Shown one piece after another: positions 1-9,544 of a stretch of DNA of 64,000 nucleotides. The position numbers were made by a program, and so were the translations under genes. Origin of the DNA: Pseudoalteromonas aurantia 208 (GTDB lineage: Bacteria > Pseudomonadota > Gammaproteobacteria > Enterobacterales > Alteromonadaceae); assembly GCF_014858725.1 (NCBI RefSeq), contig NZ_AQGV01000015.1, forward strand, positions 744,001 to 808,000. Reading direction: 5' to 3'. The notes under the pieces were generated by a model, which worked only from the letters and a program-made list of their open reading frames with translations, was not told where the DNA came from and did not search any database. Numbering within the stretch: position 1 is the stretch's first letter; each line of letters begins with the position of its first letter.

Positions 1-671
1 ATTGTATATGTTCCAATATTGTTGCTTGGCTTTGAGGTTATCGTCTGGGTGTGGTGGTGAAACATAAACTTGTCATTATCTACCGCTCCTTCTTCTAAGC
101 GATAGTTGTAGCTAGCGGCATAGTTAGGGCTATCGTATTGCAAAAATATACGAAGTGGTTCACTACCAGAGATTTTAAACTTATTACCATCAAGTAACAT
201 TTTTTTAGGTGGGTGTTCATTATTATAAATTGCTGTTGAGGCTTTCCAGCCTGTGGCGCTGAATAGTGCACTAAAGGTTTTTTTTGGTGTTGAAGTAGAA
301 GACGCAATAGTAAATTTGTTGTAGTAAGAATAACTAATACTTGTGGGAGGATAATCAACATTATCTGCGCCAATGAATTGTTTCTCGAACCGATTATCTC
401 GTTGTATTTTATAAGTAACGGAAGATACTACTTTGTTTGCTTGGTTCTCATCAATACATTGAAGTGTACTAGCATTATTTTCAGTGACGACATGAAATTT
501 TGTACATTCATCGGCATATGAGCTTAGGCTACAAAATGTCAGTAAAATATAGGCAAATACTTGATATAGATAAGTACCTTTCCAAGTAATCCCGAGATGG
601 CTATTACACTGGCTCAAGGTTTTGTGTTTAGCTGATGAGAGGAATATCCACTCCCGTCGTTTTATAGTCAT
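1..671 (-). CDS. Secreted protein of unknown function, 3' end outside the window
   Basis: The reading frame opens at an ATG at 671 and stays open to the window edge, so at least 223 codons are present and the C-terminus is missing. An AAAGGA ribosome binding site lies about 5 bases upstream. After an unusually long, basic N-terminal stretch of about 35 residues comes a hydrophobic segment (YQVFAYILLTFCSLSSYA) that reads as a signal peptide, cleaved before DECTKF. The mature part is rich in Ser, Thr, Tyr and Asn with only two cysteines, and looks like an extracytoplasmic beta-rich domain. I do not recognise a family. The long n-region could mean the true start is further inside, but no better-placed ATG with a Shine-Dalgarno is visible. 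Confidence 0.6.
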   Translation of the reverse strand, partial: MTIKRREWIFLSSAKHKTLSQCNSHLGITWKGTYLYQVFAYILLTFCSLSSYADECTKFHVVTENNASTLQCIDENQANKVVSSVTYKIQRDNRFEKQFIGADNVDYPPTSISYSYYNKFTIASSTSTPKKTFSALFSATGWKASTAIYNNEHPPKKMLLDGNKFKISGSEPLRIFLQYDSPNYAASYNYRLEEGAVDNDKFMFHHHTQTITSKPSNNIGTYT

Positions 672-869
672 AATAGTCCTTTCTATTACTTCAATGCGTA
701 CTGGGTGATTAAATCAGTACTCCATGGTGTTAAATCAAAAATGGTGAGTGCAATGCACTAAATTCGTTACACTTTTTATTATTTATATGCAAAAAGGCAT
801 AACAACTTTAATGCAGTAAGTTGCCATGCCTAGCAGGCTTTGTAAGCGTTCGCTCAATGGGTTTTAATG

Positions 870-2225
870 TTACTGATCCGCTGTAATGTTTAAAAAGGCT
901 GACTGTGCGAGCAAGTCCCTTATTTCATTGCTTGATAGCGGTTCGGTTCTTAGCCTTTGTAGTGTGGCAAAATCACCGTTAAATTGGTGAGCGGCGAGTG
1001 TTACGCTCAGTGACGGGTTACTGAGTTGTGCGGTACTTTCATTGAGGTAGTTACCAAATGATAAATCGGCAGCAATGTTTGCTTGCGCCTTGCCCCTGAT
1101 CGCCCAGCTGACATTACCATTAAATTGGTCTTGCCACCTTAGGGTAACCGTGACTTCATTTATTCTTTGATCAGCATTACCAAAGTCATATGTTACAGAT
1201 TGTGAGGCGTCACTAAATGAGTTACTAAATTCAGTAAATGCTGCGGCCAGCTCATAAGAGCCTTGAATGTGGGTAAGTGTGTTATAGGTGCCAGTATCAT
1301 CAATTGTATTAGTGACAAATGATGCAATCGTGACGGATATGCCCGCTTGAGATGAGGTTTGCTCTAAATATGAGGTGATGTAACTTTGTTCAACAATGTT
1401 AGGGAAGATATAGAGTGGGGTATCAGAAAATCGTGCATATCTAGATTGCTCTCGCGTAACAAGATTGGCAGGGTTGGTTGATATTAAAACGTATTCGTTG
1501 GCTTGTGTGTGTTGTGTCGTATTGACTACGACGCCTGTTGAGGTGAAGTCGGCATCGCTTAGTACAATGTGATTACCATCAGTGAGTGAAAACATCCCGC
1601 CACGTACATCACCTGTATTAGCATTTTTAATAAACAGGAGTTTCTCTTGTAGTGAGTTTGCACAAAGTGTTAATTCCGCTGGGCTTTTTGCTAAAATGAT
1701 ATTGTCAGAAAACCCGGTTAATGTGTAGTCTGAATTAGTTACGGCTAATTCACTAACATCAAAATTAACAGTATTACAATCGCAGCTTTGATGACCTTTG
1801 AAAGTCACTGAGCCTAATGTTAGATCACTGGCGATGTCATTTACATTGTTGATGGTGATGATTTCAGTTTGCTTTTCATTATTGCTATCAGTTTGCGTTG
1901 CAATGATAGAAATATAATGGGTATCAGCAGGTCTACTATATTGAAACAGACCGTCTGGTTTTATCACTGGTGCTTCAATGGCTTGACCTTGCTCGTTATG
2001 AAAAACTAAACTACTTGCAATAGGCGCAACGCCACAGTCATTTTCAATTACTGTATTAAAACTGATGCCGTATTTAGAAACAGGGTTTGGTGGTGGGGTC
2101 GCGTTTACAGGTATTGTTGTATTAGTAGACGAGTTAGTAACATTGATATTGCTCTTTGACGAGCCGCCACAAGCAGTTAATAAACAGGCAGTACTTACCG
2201 CACACACGAGTGTGAGTCGTTTCAT
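870..2225 (-). CDS. Large outer-membrane or periplasmic lipoprotein of unknown function
   Basis: A 451-residue protein that begins with a textbook lipoprotein signal: a basic start (MKR), a hydrophobic core and the lipobox LTAC, followed by GGSSKS and a low-complexity Ser/Thr/Asn/Pro linker to about residue 50. The rest is a Ser/Thr-rich, beta-type sequence with a CDC pair near residue 154 and no enzymatic motif that I recognise. An AAGGAT-type ribosome binding site precedes the ATG. A perfect inverted repeat (2260-2276) lies about 35 bases upstream of the start and is a candidate operator. The gene is transcribed alone. It may be a surface adhesin or a cell-envelope stress protein, but nothing in the sequence decides this. 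Confidence 0.75.
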   Translation of the reverse strand: MKRLTLVCAVSTACLLTACGGSSKSNINVTNSSTNTTIPVNATPPPNPVSKYGISFNTVIENDCGVAPIASSLVFHNEQGQAIEAPVIKPDGLFQYSRPADTHYISIIATQTDSNNEKQTEIITINNVNDIASDLTLGSVTFKGHQSCDCNTVNFDVSELAVTNSDYTLTGFSDNIILAKSPAELTLCANSLQEKLLFIKNANTGDVRGGMFSLTDGNHIVLSDADFTSTGVVVNTTQHTQANEYVLISTNPANLVTREQSRYARFSDTPLYIFPNIVEQSYITSYLEQTSSQAGISVTIASFVTNTIDDTGTYNTLTHIQGSYELAAAFTEFSNSFSDASQSVTYDFGNADQRINEVTVTLRWQDQFNGNVSWAIRGKAQANIAADLSFGNYLNESTAQLSNPSLSVTLAAHQFNGDFATLQRLRTEPLSSNEIRDLLAQSAFLNITADQ

Positions 2226-2259
2226 CTCATATCCTTCGAAAAATTAAATTCCATAATAA

Positions 2260-2276
2260 CGGTACAGATTGTACCG
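2260..2276. promoter_or_regulatory. Operator-like inverted repeat upstream of the lipoprotein gene
   Basis: CGGTACA-GAT-TGTACCG is a perfect 7-base inverted repeat with a 3-base spacer, sitting about 35 bases upstream of the lipoprotein start at 2225. The placement suits a transcription-factor site overlapping the promoter. The cognate regulator is unknown and none is encoded next to it. Confidence 0.45.
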
Positions 2277-2511
2277 CAAATGTTTTGCTTAATTCAATAG
2301 TATAAATTTTTGTTTTATATGAATTAATAGAAACTGATTAAGGCAGTATATGAGGAATAAAAATGAAAAAGTTCATAAATGTGTTTATTTATTTCACTAA
2401 ACACTCGTGACTTATCAAAAGGTCACGCGCAAACTTCATTCGCCTGTTTTAGTCCATAGTTATTCCACATTTACATTTTATGATAGAGAAAAATCATCAG
2501 AGTAACAGGCT

Positions 2512-3168
2512 ATGACACAGCATACATTCGACATATTAACAGGCGATGAGATTACGAATGCAATTGATGAAATTGCGCGGCTCAGGATCGACATTTTTGC
2601 TGAATATCCATACTTATATGGCGGATGTGTAAGTTATGAAGTTGAGTACCTTCGTAAATTTGCGAATACCAAGCAAAGTTTTATGGTGGTAATGAAAGAC
2701 CAAGGAAAAATTGTTGGAGGATTAACAGGATTACCTTTGGCCCATGAACAACCGGCTGTGCGACGTCCGTTTGTTAATAGCATGTACCCATTGGCCTCGA
2801 CATTCTATTTTAGCGAGGTTTTAATGTATCCACGTTATCGTGGCAATGGTTATGCAACGACAATGTTTAAATTGGCAGAGCAGTTTGTTAGCCAATTGTG
2901 TTCTTACAATTATATTGCGCTAGCGACTGTTGTACGTGAAGCAAATCATTTGAAAAGACCTCATTCATATCAACCATTAGACGGCATGTGGCAGCACTTT
3001 GGTTATAAACCACTGGCAAATCATATTTGTATTATGGATTGGCGAGAGCATGGTGATGAACAAGAAACTGCCAAGCCATTGATGTTTTGGATTAAATCTA
3101 TGACTAATATGGGGAGTAGTAAAGGTTTATTTCCTGCTGCTACACTGCTAATGAGTGTGGTAGGTTAA
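2512..3168 (+). CDS. GNAT-family N-acetyltransferase
   Basis: A 218-residue cytosolic protein with a GNAT fold signature. The acetyl-CoA binding motif A is visible as YPRYRGNGYATTMF near residues 105-118, preceded by the beta-strand FYFSEVLMYP. The N-terminal part (RLRIDIFAEYPYLYGG) resembles the substrate-side helices of GNATs annotated as acting on small molecules. The family transfers an acetyl group from acetyl-CoA to an amine; the substrate cannot be read from the sequence. It is followed after 93 bases by the DUF417 gene on the same strand, so co-transcription is possible but not shown. Confidence 0.8.
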   Translation: MTQHTFDILTGDEITNAIDEIARLRIDIFAEYPYLYGGCVSYEVEYLRKFANTKQSFMVVMKDQGKIVGGLTGLPLAHEQPAVRRPFVNSMYPLASTFYFSEVLMYPRYRGNGYATTMFKLAEQFVSQLCSYNYIALATVVREANHLKRPHSYQPLDGMWQHFGYKPLANHICIMDWREHGDEQETAKPLMFWIKSMTNMGSSKGLFPAATLLMSVVG

Positions 3169-3276
3169 TCGTCAAATGACATTTTAAGTATTAATTTGAG
3201 ACTAAATTAATAACTATTGAATAGTAATTATCACAATCTCGGTCTTTTGGTTATTAATTAGATGCCGAGGTCGATG

Positions 3277-4143
3277 ATGACGAACAATCAAACCAGTAAT
3301 ATAGTGCGTATTACATTATTAATTAGCTTTACCCTATTGGGGTTTTCATTCTTTTTGGGTAGCAATGCGAATGCCATTACACATACATTTAACTTTTATT
3401 TGTTGACTGAGTGGGTTGATACGCCATTATTAAGCATTTTGACCGGAATTGTGTTTCTAGTCAGTGCACTGTTAGTTATTTTTGCTGCGAGAGAGCCCGC
3501 TTTACGCAGTGTATTGCTTACCATTGTTGCCATTCTTGCGTTAGTCCCTTTATTTACACTATTTAGCGAAACACGCTGGATAGCGAGCCTTGGTGGCTTT
3601 CCCATTATTGGTTCTGGCCAGGGAATAATAAAATATGCGGCGTTGCTCCCGCTTGCTGTGTACCTATGCAAATATGATGCAATGAGTCTTCGTCAACATG
3701 CATTGTTGAATTTTTTACCTGTCGCGTTAGTTTTGTACTGGATAGGAGCGATGAAGTTTTTTGAATTTGAAGCAAATGGCATTGTTTCATTGGTTGAAAC
3801 ATCACCCTTTATGTCTTGGTTATATGCCATATTTACTGTGCAAGGTGCGTCAAATGCAATAGGGGCTTATGATGTGTTGTTTGCCACTGTTTTGGGTTTT
3901 GCGATCTGGATGAAAGCCCCTCGAGTTGCATTTATAGCGGTGGTTGGGGCCGGTGCGGTGTTTGTTATGACGCAAACCTTCTTATTAACGGCAGAAGGTG
4001 CGTTCAGTTCTGCAACACTTTTAAGCGGTTTAGGGCAATTTGTGATTAAGGATTTATGGTTTATTGGCAACCTTGCTGTTATCACACAATACAGTATCAG
4101 CTTGGATAAATCGATATTTGTGCCACAGCAAGTTGAGGCGTAA
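3277..4143 (+). CDS. DUF417 (YkgB-like) integral membrane protein
   Basis: About 289 residues with around eight hydrophobic segments. Features typical of the DUF417/YkgB family are visible, including WIGAMKFFEFEANGI in the middle and KDLWFIGNL near the C-terminus. The family is functionally poorly defined and lies in the inner membrane; some members are linked to resistance to reactive chlorine species. I place the start at the ATG at 3277 because GAGG lies 6 bases upstream of it; in-frame ATGs at 3262 and 3274 are less well spaced. The stop is only two bases from the next start, so this gene and the secreted VOC protein form an operon. Confidence 0.8.
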   Translation: MTNNQTSNIVRITLLISFTLLGFSFFLGSNANAITHTFNFYLLTEWVDTPLLSILTGIVFLVSALLVIFAAREPALRSVLLTIVAILALVPLFTLFSETRWIASLGGFPIIGSGQGIIKYAALLPLAVYLCKYDAMSLRQHALLNFLPVALVLYWIGAMKFFEFEANGIVSLVETSPFMSWLYAIFTVQGASNAIGAYDVLFATVLGFAIWMKAPRVAFIAVVGAGAVFVMTQTFLLTAEGAFSSATLLSGLGQFVIKDLWFIGNLAVITQYSISLDKSIFVPQQVEA

Positions 4144-4145
4144 CA

Positions 4146-4625
4146 ATGAAGACAAACTTAATATTGATAGTATTGATCGGTTTAAATTTTTTTACCGGAG
4201 CAGTATTTGCAAAGAGTGATCCGATAGCGATTGGCGGCGTTAATCATGTAGGGTTAACGGTGTCAGACCTTGAGCTGTCTAAAGCGTTTTTTGTCGACCA
4301 GTTAGGTTTTAAGGTCAATGGACATGACACAACTTACCCCGCTTATTTTTTATCTAATGAGCATGTTATGGTTACACTTTGGCAAGTGGTAGCACCTTTA
4401 TCAATGCAACCGTTTAACCGCAAAAATAATGTAGGGCTACATCATCTTGCATTTAATGTAAGCTCAGTTGCCCAATTGAATGCGTTACATGAGCGTTTTA
4501 AAACATTAAAAAATATGAAAATAGAATTTGCGCCAGAGCTTTTAGGTAAAGGGCCAACCCAGCATATGATGATCCGTGAACCCAGTGGAAATAGGATTGA
4601 GTTTATTGTTCGTAGTGGCAAATAA
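4146..4625 (+). CDS. Exported VOC (glyoxalase/dioxygenase fold) protein
   Basis: A 159-residue protein with a cleavable signal peptide (hydrophobic core, cleavage probably after VFA) followed by one glyoxalase/bleomycin-resistance (VOC) domain. It starts with NHVGLTVSDLELSKAFFVDQLGF, and possible metal-ligand positions are seen in HHLAFNV and in the C-terminal IREPSGNRIEFI. VOC proteins bind metal and small ligands; export to the periplasm is less common in this family. The GAGG at the end of the upstream DUF417 gene serves as its ribosome binding site, so the two are probably translationally coupled. The ligand is unknown. Confidence 0.8.
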   Translation: MKTNLILIVLIGLNFFTGAVFAKSDPIAIGGVNHVGLTVSDLELSKAFFVDQLGFKVNGHDTTYPAYFLSNEHVMVTLWQVVAPLSMQPFNRKNNVGLHHLAFNVSSVAQLNALHERFKTLKNMKIEFAPELLGKGPTQHMMIREPSGNRIEFIVRSGK

Positions 4626-4687
4626 CGCTTTATTAGCGCTGCGACATATGCACGATTATCTTTATTATTGAATATGCATAATGGTTA

Positions 4688-5119
4688 CTACATACTTGTA
4701 AGCATTATGCTTGTTTCACTATTTAATACTCCTTCCAACTCCCGTACTTGCCGTAGTATTCTATCGAATTCTGTTAGGTTAGGTGTATTCATTTCAGCAA
4801 TCAGATCCCAAGCCCCATTCGTTGTATGTATTTTAACAAGTGCGGGGATCCCTTTAAGTTGCTGAACAACCTGGCTCGTAGACTTGCCTACGACTTCTAT
4901 CATCATAATGGCTTTAATTGAATCTGTTTCAAGTTGTTCATGCATGCGAATCGTAAAGCCTAAAATCGCACCACTGCCAATTAGTCTATCTAAGCGGTTT
5001 TGTATAGTGCCCCTCGACACTTTTAGCTGGCTTGCCAGCTCAGATATGCTTGCTCTGCCATTATTTCTTAAGGCAATGATTAATTGTTTATCAAGAGAAT
5101 CGTAAATATATGGCGTCAT
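4688..5119 (-). CDS. Lrp/AsnC-family transcriptional regulator
   Basis: 143 residues with the standard family layout. An N-terminal winged helix-turn-helix (DKQLIIALRNNGRASISELASQ, then LKVSRGTIQNRLDRLIGSG) is followed by a RAM/AsnC ligand-binding domain (residues about 65-140). These proteins form octameric discs and sense amino acids. It is divergent from the CtlX-like hydrolase gene with 269 bases between them, the usual layout for an Lrp-type local regulator and its target. It is therefore likely, but not shown, that it controls the hydrolase and perhaps the downstream symporter. Confidence 0.9.
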   Translation of the reverse strand: MTPYIYDSLDKQLIIALRNNGRASISELASQLKVSRGTIQNRLDRLIGSGAILGFTIRMHEQLETDSIKAIMMIEVVGKSTSQVVQQLKGIPALVKIHTTNGAWDLIAEMNTPNLTEFDRILRQVRELEGVLNSETSIMLTSM

Positions 5120-5388
5120 GATTCGTCGCTATATTTTATGTGAGTAGGTGATCAAACTAGCACTTTTTGTATTTATATCTAGCAATTTGTATAAAAATAT
5201 TATTATTTGTGCATTTTATTGCCATTTCTTATAGTAATTGATCACGTTAAAATAATCACTCTAGCGTGACGAAGAGTCACTGCACTGTCTGAAAGTGTGA
5301 TAATGCAGCTTAAGTTTCAAAGAGTTAATAATGGTGTTCTGCATCAGTATACGAAAGTTAGCGGTTTGGTCGGAACAGGAGTTTTAAT

Positions 5389-6306
5389 ATGAATAAAGTA
5401 CATGCACCGAATACAGTAGTGATGATGAGACCTCATCATTTTACGTCAAACCCTCAAACCATGATGGATAATACTTTCCAAATATGTACAAAGGGTCGTG
5501 ATGTGGCTAAACAAGCCTATCTTGAGGTTACACGTGTTGCTGAACAGTTAATGGCTGCGGGCGTGATGGTACATTTGTTTGAAGACGAATCGGATAAAAC
5601 ACCAGACTCAGTGTTCCCTAATAATTGGTTTTCGACCCATAGTAATGGTTCAGTGGTTGTGTATCCTATGTATGCAGAAAACCGCCGCTTAGAGATCCGT
5701 CAAGATGTTTTAGATTACCTCTCAGAACACTATGAAGTAAAGCAAACGATTGACTATAGTAACAGAGTCAACCGAGAGGTGTTTTTAGAAGGCACGGGTT
5801 CGATGGTACTAGATCATAATAATAGTGCTGCTTATGTGGTTGAATCAAAAAGAAGTAACCGAGAACTCGTTGAACAGGTATGTACGGAGTTAGCGGTTGA
5901 GCCTGTCATTTTTAATGCATATGACGTAAATAAAGTACCCGTTTATCATACTAATGTGGTGATGTGTGTTGCGGATCAGTTCGTGATGGTTGGACTAGAT
6001 ATGGTACCAAAGCACCAGCAACCAAGGCTACTCGCGCATTTTCGTAATAATAACTTAAAAGTGATTAAATTAAGTAATACGCAAGTCAATCAGTTCTGTG
6101 GAAACGCCATAGAGCTACAAGGGCGAAACAATAAGATATTAGCATTATCACAAACGGCATTTTCAGCATTGAGCTTAGAACAAATCGAAGTACTTGAAGA
6201 GTTTGTGGAATTATTACCATTTGATATCTCAACGGTAGAATCTGCAGGTGGCTCTGTTAGGTGTATGGTTGCTGGTGTGCATTTACCAAGTAAGAAATTT
6301 AATTAA
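5389..6306 (+). CDS. ctlX: CtlX-like amidinotransferase/arginine-deiminase superfamily hydrolase
   Basis: 305 residues resembling the citrulline-utilisation hydrolase CtlX and related guanidino- or ureido-group modifying enzymes of the pentein fold. Visible signatures are the N-terminal VVMMRPHHFTSNPQT, the acidic VFPNNWFSTH loop, and the C-terminal ESAGGSVRCM, whose Cys (about residue 292) would be the nucleophile. The start has a strong AGGAG 7 bases upstream. It faces an Lrp/AsnC regulator and is followed by an AGCS-type symporter, which suggests use of an imported amino acid such as citrulline or arginine; that substrate assignment is inference. Confidence 0.8.
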   Translation: MNKVHAPNTVVMMRPHHFTSNPQTMMDNTFQICTKGRDVAKQAYLEVTRVAEQLMAAGVMVHLFEDESDKTPDSVFPNNWFSTHSNGSVVVYPMYAENRRLEIRQDVLDYLSEHYEVKQTIDYSNRVNREVFLEGTGSMVLDHNNSAAYVVESKRSNRELVEQVCTELAVEPVIFNAYDVNKVPVYHTNVVMCVADQFVMVGLDMVPKHQQPRLLAHFRNNNLKVIKLSNTQVNQFCGNAIELQGRNNKILALSQTAFSALSLEQIEVLEEFVELLPFDISTVESAGGSVRCMVAGVHLPSKKFN

Positions 6307-6493
6307 GGTGGATGTAAAATTTTGTTAGCCGCTCTCTCATTGTTAAGTGTTGCATGTATATTGCAATTTGACCTGAGTATGAGCGCATGTGATATAACAA
6401 TAATAAGGTGAAGATAGAACTTTAATTCAGAAATGCAGAACCTTGGGATAACTATTATAACACGTATGAAATAGCGTTAACAAAGAGGGCATT

Positions 6494-7906
6494 ATGTTTG
6501 AACAATTTGTAGGTACAGTGAATGGTGTTTTGTGGGGACACGGTCAAGTATTGATTTATGTCTTACTCTTTGCCGGTGTATGGTTTTCATACAAACTAAA
6601 CGTGATACAAATTCGCCAGTTTTGTCATATGTTTTCTTTGCTACGAGGCAGTAATAAGGCTGAAAAAGAAGGTATAAGTTCATTTCAAGCGCTTTGTACA
6701 GGGCTTTCAGCTCGGGTTGGCACTGGTAATTTAGCTGGGGTTGCCGTTGCAATATCATTGGGTGGCAGTGGTGCCATTTTTTGGATGTGGGTGATTGCGA
6801 TACTGGGTATGGCCACTGGGTTTGCGGAAAGCGTACTCGGGCAAGTGTATAAAGTCAGAGATAGTCAAGGTGAGTTTAGAGGGGGACCTGCTTATTATAT
6901 TCAACTGGGGTTGAACAAGCGCTGGTTAGCCGTGAGCTTTTCTGTGTGTTTATTTTTAGGTTATGGCTTTAGTTTTAGTGCGATGCAGACGAATACAATT
7001 ACGGATGCGCTGCGTTTCGCATTTGATATACCCGAACTATATTCAGGTTTAGTGATCACCATACTGGCTGGATCTATTATTCTTGGCGGGCTGAAAGCAA
7101 TCGCAAGGTTTGCCGAGCGAGTAGTACCAATTATGGGCATTCTATTCGTTTCTATGGCTGTGATTATTACTGCGGTGAATATCAGCGACGTGCCTGCGAT
7201 GCTCAAAGAGATAATACTCTCGGCGTTCGGCTTACAAGAGGCTGGTGCAGGCGCAATGGGCGCTGCGATAAAAAATGGCATACAGAGAGGGTTATATTCA
7301 AACGAAGCCGGAGCTGGCAGTGTTCCCCATGCATCTGGTAGCGCTAGTCCAGTGCCGAATCACCCTGTAACCCAAGGCTATATTCAAATGTTAGGGGTTT
7401 TTTTAGATACTATTGTGTTGTGTAGTTGTACAGCGGTGATCATTTTATTGGCCGATATTAACATTAGTGGAGAAATGGAAGGGATCCGTTTGACACAAAG
7501 CGCCATGACCGCACACCTTGCTACAGGTGGCGTGTATTTTGTTGCCGCAGCCATTACATTATTTGCATTTACGTCTGTTGTGGCTAATTTTGCTTACGCA
7601 GAAAGTAACTTACACCTGTTTAAGTTAGATAATAGAGTGGGTCGTGGGCTGTATACATCGTTGTATTTATTAATGATGCTCTGGGGCGCAACCGCAACGT
7701 TAAAAGAAGTGTGGAGCTTAGCTGATATGGCTTTGGGCTTAATGACGTTAGTGAATATTTTTGCCATTGTTCAATTGACCCCAACCGTGATTGCGGTCAA
7801 TAAGGATTATCATAAACAGCGAGCGCAAGGAAAAGAGCCCAAATTCAGTGACACTGAGGTTAACGTGCAAGGAAAGTGTGAACTAGGAGTTTGGTCAAAA
7901 GAGTAA
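6494..7906 (+). CDS. AGCS-family amino acid:sodium symporter
   Basis: 470 residues, strongly hydrophobic, matching the alanine/glycine:cation symporter family. Diagnostic stretches are SSFQALCTGLSARVGTGNLAGVAVAI near residues 57-82, EFRGGPAYYIQLG, and GLYSNEAGAGSVPHASG in the second half. It sits in the inner membrane and imports a small neutral amino acid with sodium. An AGAGGG ribosome binding site precedes the ATG. It lies 187 bases after the CtlX-like hydrolase on the same strand; the pair may form a uptake-and-catabolism unit, but a separate promoter in the gap cannot be excluded. Confidence 0.88.
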   Translation: MFEQFVGTVNGVLWGHGQVLIYVLLFAGVWFSYKLNVIQIRQFCHMFSLLRGSNKAEKEGISSFQALCTGLSARVGTGNLAGVAVAISLGGSGAIFWMWVIAILGMATGFAESVLGQVYKVRDSQGEFRGGPAYYIQLGLNKRWLAVSFSVCLFLGYGFSFSAMQTNTITDALRFAFDIPELYSGLVITILAGSIILGGLKAIARFAERVVPIMGILFVSMAVIITAVNISDVPAMLKEIILSAFGLQEAGAGAMGAAIKNGIQRGLYSNEAGAGSVPHASGSASPVPNHPVTQGYIQMLGVFLDTIVLCSCTAVIILLADINISGEMEGIRLTQSAMTAHLATGGVYFVAAAITLFAFTSVVANFAYAESNLHLFKLDNRVGRGLYTSLYLLMMLWGATATLKEVWSLADMALGLMTLVNIFAIVQLTPTVIAVNKDYHKQRAQGKEPKFSDTEVNVQGKCELGVWSKE

Positions 7907-8096
7907 AGAGGGAATGTGGATATCGAACCTGAAACAAGACAGGTTATAGATTTTAGCTTGGAAGTTTAATGCGCATATATACAGCATGCTTTTACTTTTA
8001 CCGAGCACGCTTGTGAAATAGTCGCATATTTTATGTCATTGCTCTTCAAGTTATGTTATCAAATGGTTACTCTTTGAGCGTTTCAGTTGATTATTG

Positions 8097-9419
8097 ATGA
8101 AAAAAACAAAAATAAGTAAACAGACTATTAAGCACTTACTCACCGCCAGTGTGTTAATTGTGTCAAGTTGTGTTAATGCGAACGTTGACACCATTATTTA
8201 TGCTGGGCAAGCGCTTATTGACCCATTAGAGCCTTCACGTTCGAAGCAAACTCTGGTGATCGACGGTGGTAAAGTTGCTGCTGTATACGATGGTTACCGC
8301 ACGCCCCAGTCACTCAATGCGCCAAATGCAAAAGTTTATGACTTAAAAGACAAATATGTCATGCCTGGACTAATAGATATGCATGTACATCTGGCTTTTG
8401 AACGCAACCCCGCAGCAAACCCACACCAGTGGGTCACTGAATATGCGACCGATCAAGCACTTCGTGCTATTCCTAACTTGTCGAATACACTGGAAGCGGG
8501 TTTTACATCGGTACGGGATTTAGGTGGGCCGCATAAAGTGATATTCGCATTAAAACGTGCGGTAGATAATCACCGAATAATTGGTCCAAGAATTTTTGCT
8601 GCTGGGGATTTTATATCAGCTACGGGTGGTCATGGTGATTTACATGGCTACCGCCATGACATCAACCAACTGGTGACTGGCGGATTAGGTATATGTAATG
8701 GTGCGGACGATTGTCGTCGGGCGGTGCGTTCGGTTGTAAAAAGTGGTGCTGATGTTATTAAAGTTACAGCGACGGGGGGAGTCTTAAGTAATACAGCAGC
8801 AGGTGTTAAACAGCAATTAACAGATGATGAACTTGCTGCGATTGTGACAACGGCACATAGTTTAGGCCGCAAAGTAACAGCACATGCGCATGGCACCGAG
8901 GGGATCAATGCTGCAATTAAGGCAGGCGTTAACTCCATTGAACATGGCTCTTATCTCAACAAAGCGTCAATTGAGTTGTTTAAACAACATGGTACCTATT
9001 TAGTGCCTACTTTATTGGCTGGAGCGACTGTGACCGAAGAAGCCAAAAGTAACCCGAAAATGCCAGCAGCCATTGTTGATAAAGTAAAGCAAGTAGCACC
9101 TGTGATGAAAGAAGCTTTTCAGAAAGCTTTAAAACACAAAATTAATATTGCCTTTGGTACAGATTCGGGTGTATCACGTCACGGAACTAATGCTAAAGAA
9201 GCGGAGCTCATGGTTGCATATGGTATGTCTGAAAAGCAAGTGCTGGTGAGTGCAACCGTGTCGGCTGCAAAGTTATTGGGTCAAGAGCATAATTTAGGTC
9301 GCTTAAATACGGGAATGAATGCAGATATTATTGCACTGAATAAAAACCCCGAGCACGATATTCGGGCATTACAGCAAGTGCCATTTGTTATGAAAGCGGG
9401 TATTGTATATAAAGAATAG
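8097..9419 (+). CDS. Exported metal-dependent amidohydrolase (imidazolonepropionase-like / Xaa-Pro dipeptidase type)
   Basis: About 440 residues. A basic N-terminus and hydrophobic segment (LLTASVLIVSSCVNA) give a signal peptide; the SSC could act as a lipobox. The mature protein is a TIM-barrel amidohydrolase: the HxH metal motif in GLIDMHVHL, a Lys ligand candidate in DVIKVTATGGV, His ligands in VTAHAHG and SIEHGSY, and the Asp in FGTDSG. Bacterial members of this group often hydrolyse dipeptides with proline or similar amide bonds; the substrate here is not determined. A TTG just before the ATG is in frame, but the ATG at 8097 is the more natural start. Confidence 0.85.
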   Translation: MKKTKISKQTIKHLLTASVLIVSSCVNANVDTIIYAGQALIDPLEPSRSKQTLVIDGGKVAAVYDGYRTPQSLNAPNAKVYDLKDKYVMPGLIDMHVHLAFERNPAANPHQWVTEYATDQALRAIPNLSNTLEAGFTSVRDLGGPHKVIFALKRAVDNHRIIGPRIFAAGDFISATGGHGDLHGYRHDINQLVTGGLGICNGADDCRRAVRSVVKSGADVIKVTATGGVLSNTAAGVKQQLTDDELAAIVTTAHSLGRKVTAHAHGTEGINAAIKAGVNSIEHGSYLNKASIELFKQHGTYLVPTLLAGATVTEEAKSNPKMPAAIVDKVKQVAPVMKEAFQKALKHKINIAFGTDSGVSRHGTNAKEAELMVAYGMSEKQVLVSATVSAAKLLGQEHNLGRLNTGMNADIIALNKNPEHDIRALQQVPFVMKAGIVYKE

Positions 9420-9544
9420 TGCCAGATTAAAGCGATTGTTGCTGTATGACAAAAGTGCTTTGCGCTTAACCTATATTATCGACACTGTTTTTTCGTCTAC
9501 ACTTGCTAGCAAGCCGCTATTTAAATGATTAACGAGAACAAACA

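Noticed and set aside
2065..2247. Plus-strand 60-codon frame opposite the lipoprotein start
   Set aside because: It is antisense to the signal peptide and linker of the lipoprotein; low-complexity linker codons produce it.
5266..5280. GTGAC-GAAGA-GTCAC inverted repeat upstream of the CtlX-like gene
   Set aside because: Only 5-base arms; such repeats occur by chance, so I did not call it an operator although the location is suitable.
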